Assembly: GCA_003449595.1 (NCBI GenBank)
Contig: DMHB01000309.1
Span: 1 to 7,410 of the forward strand
Length of the DNA: 7,410 bases
Origin: Microscillaceae bacterium
GTDB taxonomy: Bacteria; Bacteroidota; Bacteroidia; Cytophagales; Microscillaceae
Reading direction: 5' to 3'
The notes under the pieces were generated by a model that searched no databases, was not told where the DNA came from, and was given only the letters and a program-made list of their open reading frames with translations. Position 1 is the stretch's first letter. Each line of letters starts with the position of its first letter. Of the stretch, positions 6,652 to 7,410 are shown in pieces. The position numbers and the translations under genes were made by a program.

Positions 6652-7086
6652 ATGACACCGCAGTATTATATGCAACTGGCGCTGCAATTGGCACAACAGG
6701 CTGCCGAAGAAGGTGAAATTCCGGTAGGTGCTGTCATTGTATCGCCACAGCAACAATTATTGGCCAAAGCCTATAACCAAACCGAGCGCCTGCAAGACCC
6801 CACTGCCCACGCCGAAATACTGGCCATTACGGCTGCTTGCCAAGCGTTGGGCGCTAAGTATTTGAAACAGTGCTCCTTGTATGTAACCTTGGAGCCTTGC
6901 GTGATGTGTGCCGGGGCTATTTTTTGGGCACAAATTGGCACCTTGGTTTGGGGCGCAAGCGACGAAAAAAGAGGCTTTTCAATGTTCGAGCCAACTCTTG
7001 TGCATCCTAAAACCCAATTGATGCACGGTGTCTTGGCCGAAGAGTGTAAAGGTTTATTACAAGATTTTTTCAGAAAGCTTCGCTAA
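6652..7086 (+). CDS. tadA: tRNA-specific adenosine deaminase TadA
   Basis: This 144-residue protein of the cytidine/deoxycytidylate deaminase superfamily has the zinc site HAE at 53-55 (His53 ligand, Glu55 proton shuttle) and PCVMC at 82-86 (Cys83 and Cys86 ligands). EIPVGAVIV (22-30), the AYNQTE segment (40-45) and GAIFWAQIGTLVWGASDEKRG (split around 88-108) are typical of TadA. It converts adenosine to inosine at the wobble position 34 of tRNA-Arg(ACG), allowing reading of CGU, CGC and CGA codons. Length is normal for bacterial TadA, and the ATG at 6652 starts directly before the first helix. It begins 11 bases after the xerD-like stop, so it is probably the last gene of the nfu cluster; the next gene is 109 bases away. 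A guanine deaminase or other nucleoside deaminase is less likely given the close family match. Confidence 0.92.
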   Translation: MTPQYYMQLALQLAQQAAEEGEIPVGAVIVSPQQQLLAKAYNQTERLQDPTAHAEILAITAACQALGAKYLKQCSLYVTLEPCVMCAGAIFWAQIGTLVWGASDEKRGFSMFEPTLVHPKTQLMHGVLAEECKGLLQDFFRKLR

Positions 7087-7152
7087 AATCATTGATTATC
7101 AAGTAAATACGAAATATTCGGCTATTTAAAATCACACATCGAAAAGTTTAAA

Positions 7153-7160
7153 TAACTTTA
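7153..7160 (+). promoter_or_regulatory. Possible -7 element for the M28 peptidase gene
   Basis: TAACTTTA matches seven of eight positions of TAnnTTTG and lies 35 bases before the ATG at 7196, in an A/T-rich stretch. No TTG occurs at the usual -33 distance, so support is weak. The 109-base gap after tadA and the lack of overlap make an own promoter for the peptidase gene plausible. Confidence 0.25.
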
Positions 7161-7195
7161 GCCTCTTAAACTATCATCATCAAACGATTTACTCA

Positions 7196-7410
7196 ATGAA
7201 AAAAGCATCCTACCTCTTTCTCCCCTTGCTTTGGGTCGGCTTGTTGGTTGCCCAAGCGCAAGACGATAAACAAATCACAGAGAAAACCTTCTCCAAAGAA
7301 AAATTAGAAAAACATATCCGTTTTATTGCTTCCGACGAGCTAATGGGGCGCGATACCCCCTCCGAAGGGCAAGAAAAAGCTGCTCAATATTTGATAGCCC
7401 AACTCAAAGC
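7196..7410 (+). CDS. Secreted M28-type metallopeptidase, N-terminal part (3' end off window)
   Basis: The ATG at 7196 opens a frame that runs to the right edge with 71 complete residues. It begins with a Sec signal peptide, MKKASYLFLPLLWVGLLVAQAQ, with likely signal peptidase I cleavage after AQA (19-21). There is no lipobox. The mature start has a charged linker and then KHIRFIASDELMGRDTPSEG followed by QEKAAQYLIAQLKA (39-71), the typical N-terminal block of M28-family zinc aminopeptidases or peptidases of Bacteroidota, many of which carry an inserted PA domain. The zinc ligands and catalytic Glu lie beyond the edge, so activity cannot be judged. The enzyme would act in the periplasm or outside the cell on peptides. 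Its 109-base distance from tadA suggests separate transcription. Confidence 0.8.
   Translation, partial: MKKASYLFLPLLWVGLLVAQAQDDKQITEKTFSKEKLEKHIRFIASDELMGRDTPSEGQEKAAQYLIAQLK

Noticed and set aside
7112..7127. AAATA...TATTT inverted repeat after tadA as a terminator
   Set aside because: The stem is five A/T pairs and is followed by A-rich sequence, not a T run, on the plus strand.

Overview
The window looks like chromosomal DNA from a member of the Bacteroidota, possibly a Cytophagales-type lineage, though the lineage is only a guess. Supporting points are moderate G+C, A/T-rich leaders without clear Shine-Dalgarno sequences, one good match and some near matches to the Bacteroidota -7 element TAnnTTTG, several predicted lipoproteins, an Nfu_N+NifU protein, and a secreted M28 peptidase of the kind common in this phylum. 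No tRNA, rRNA, IS element, CRISPR array or phage gene was seen. No gene-free stretch exceeds 300 bases; the longest is the 180-base divergent region at 4229-4408.

Left half, minus strand (4228 down to 1): four closely spaced genes that probably form one operon. In transcription order they are btaA (3056-4228), btaB (2350-2997), and two tandem paralogous lipoprotein genes of a family I do not recognise (1073-2317, then 1022 running off the left edge). BtaA and BtaB together make the phosphorus-free betaine lipid DGTS from diacylglycerol and S-adenosylmethionine. The two lipoproteins sit 32 and 50 bases downstream and share strikingly conserved blocks. This lipid-plus-lipoprotein arrangement is the most interesting part of the window.

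Centre: a 180-base divergent intergenic region with a candidate btaA promoter, then a DUF4136-type lipoprotein on the plus strand (4409-4951).

Right half, plus strand: a compact housekeeping cluster of nfu (iron-sulfur carrier, 5045-5647), a XerD-type tyrosine recombinase (5651-6640, TTG start) and tadA (tRNA adenosine deaminase, 6652-7086), with gaps of 3 and 11 bases. The window closes with the first 71 residues of a secreted M28-type peptidase (7196 to the edge). These housekeeping genes have no obvious functional link to the lipid operon.
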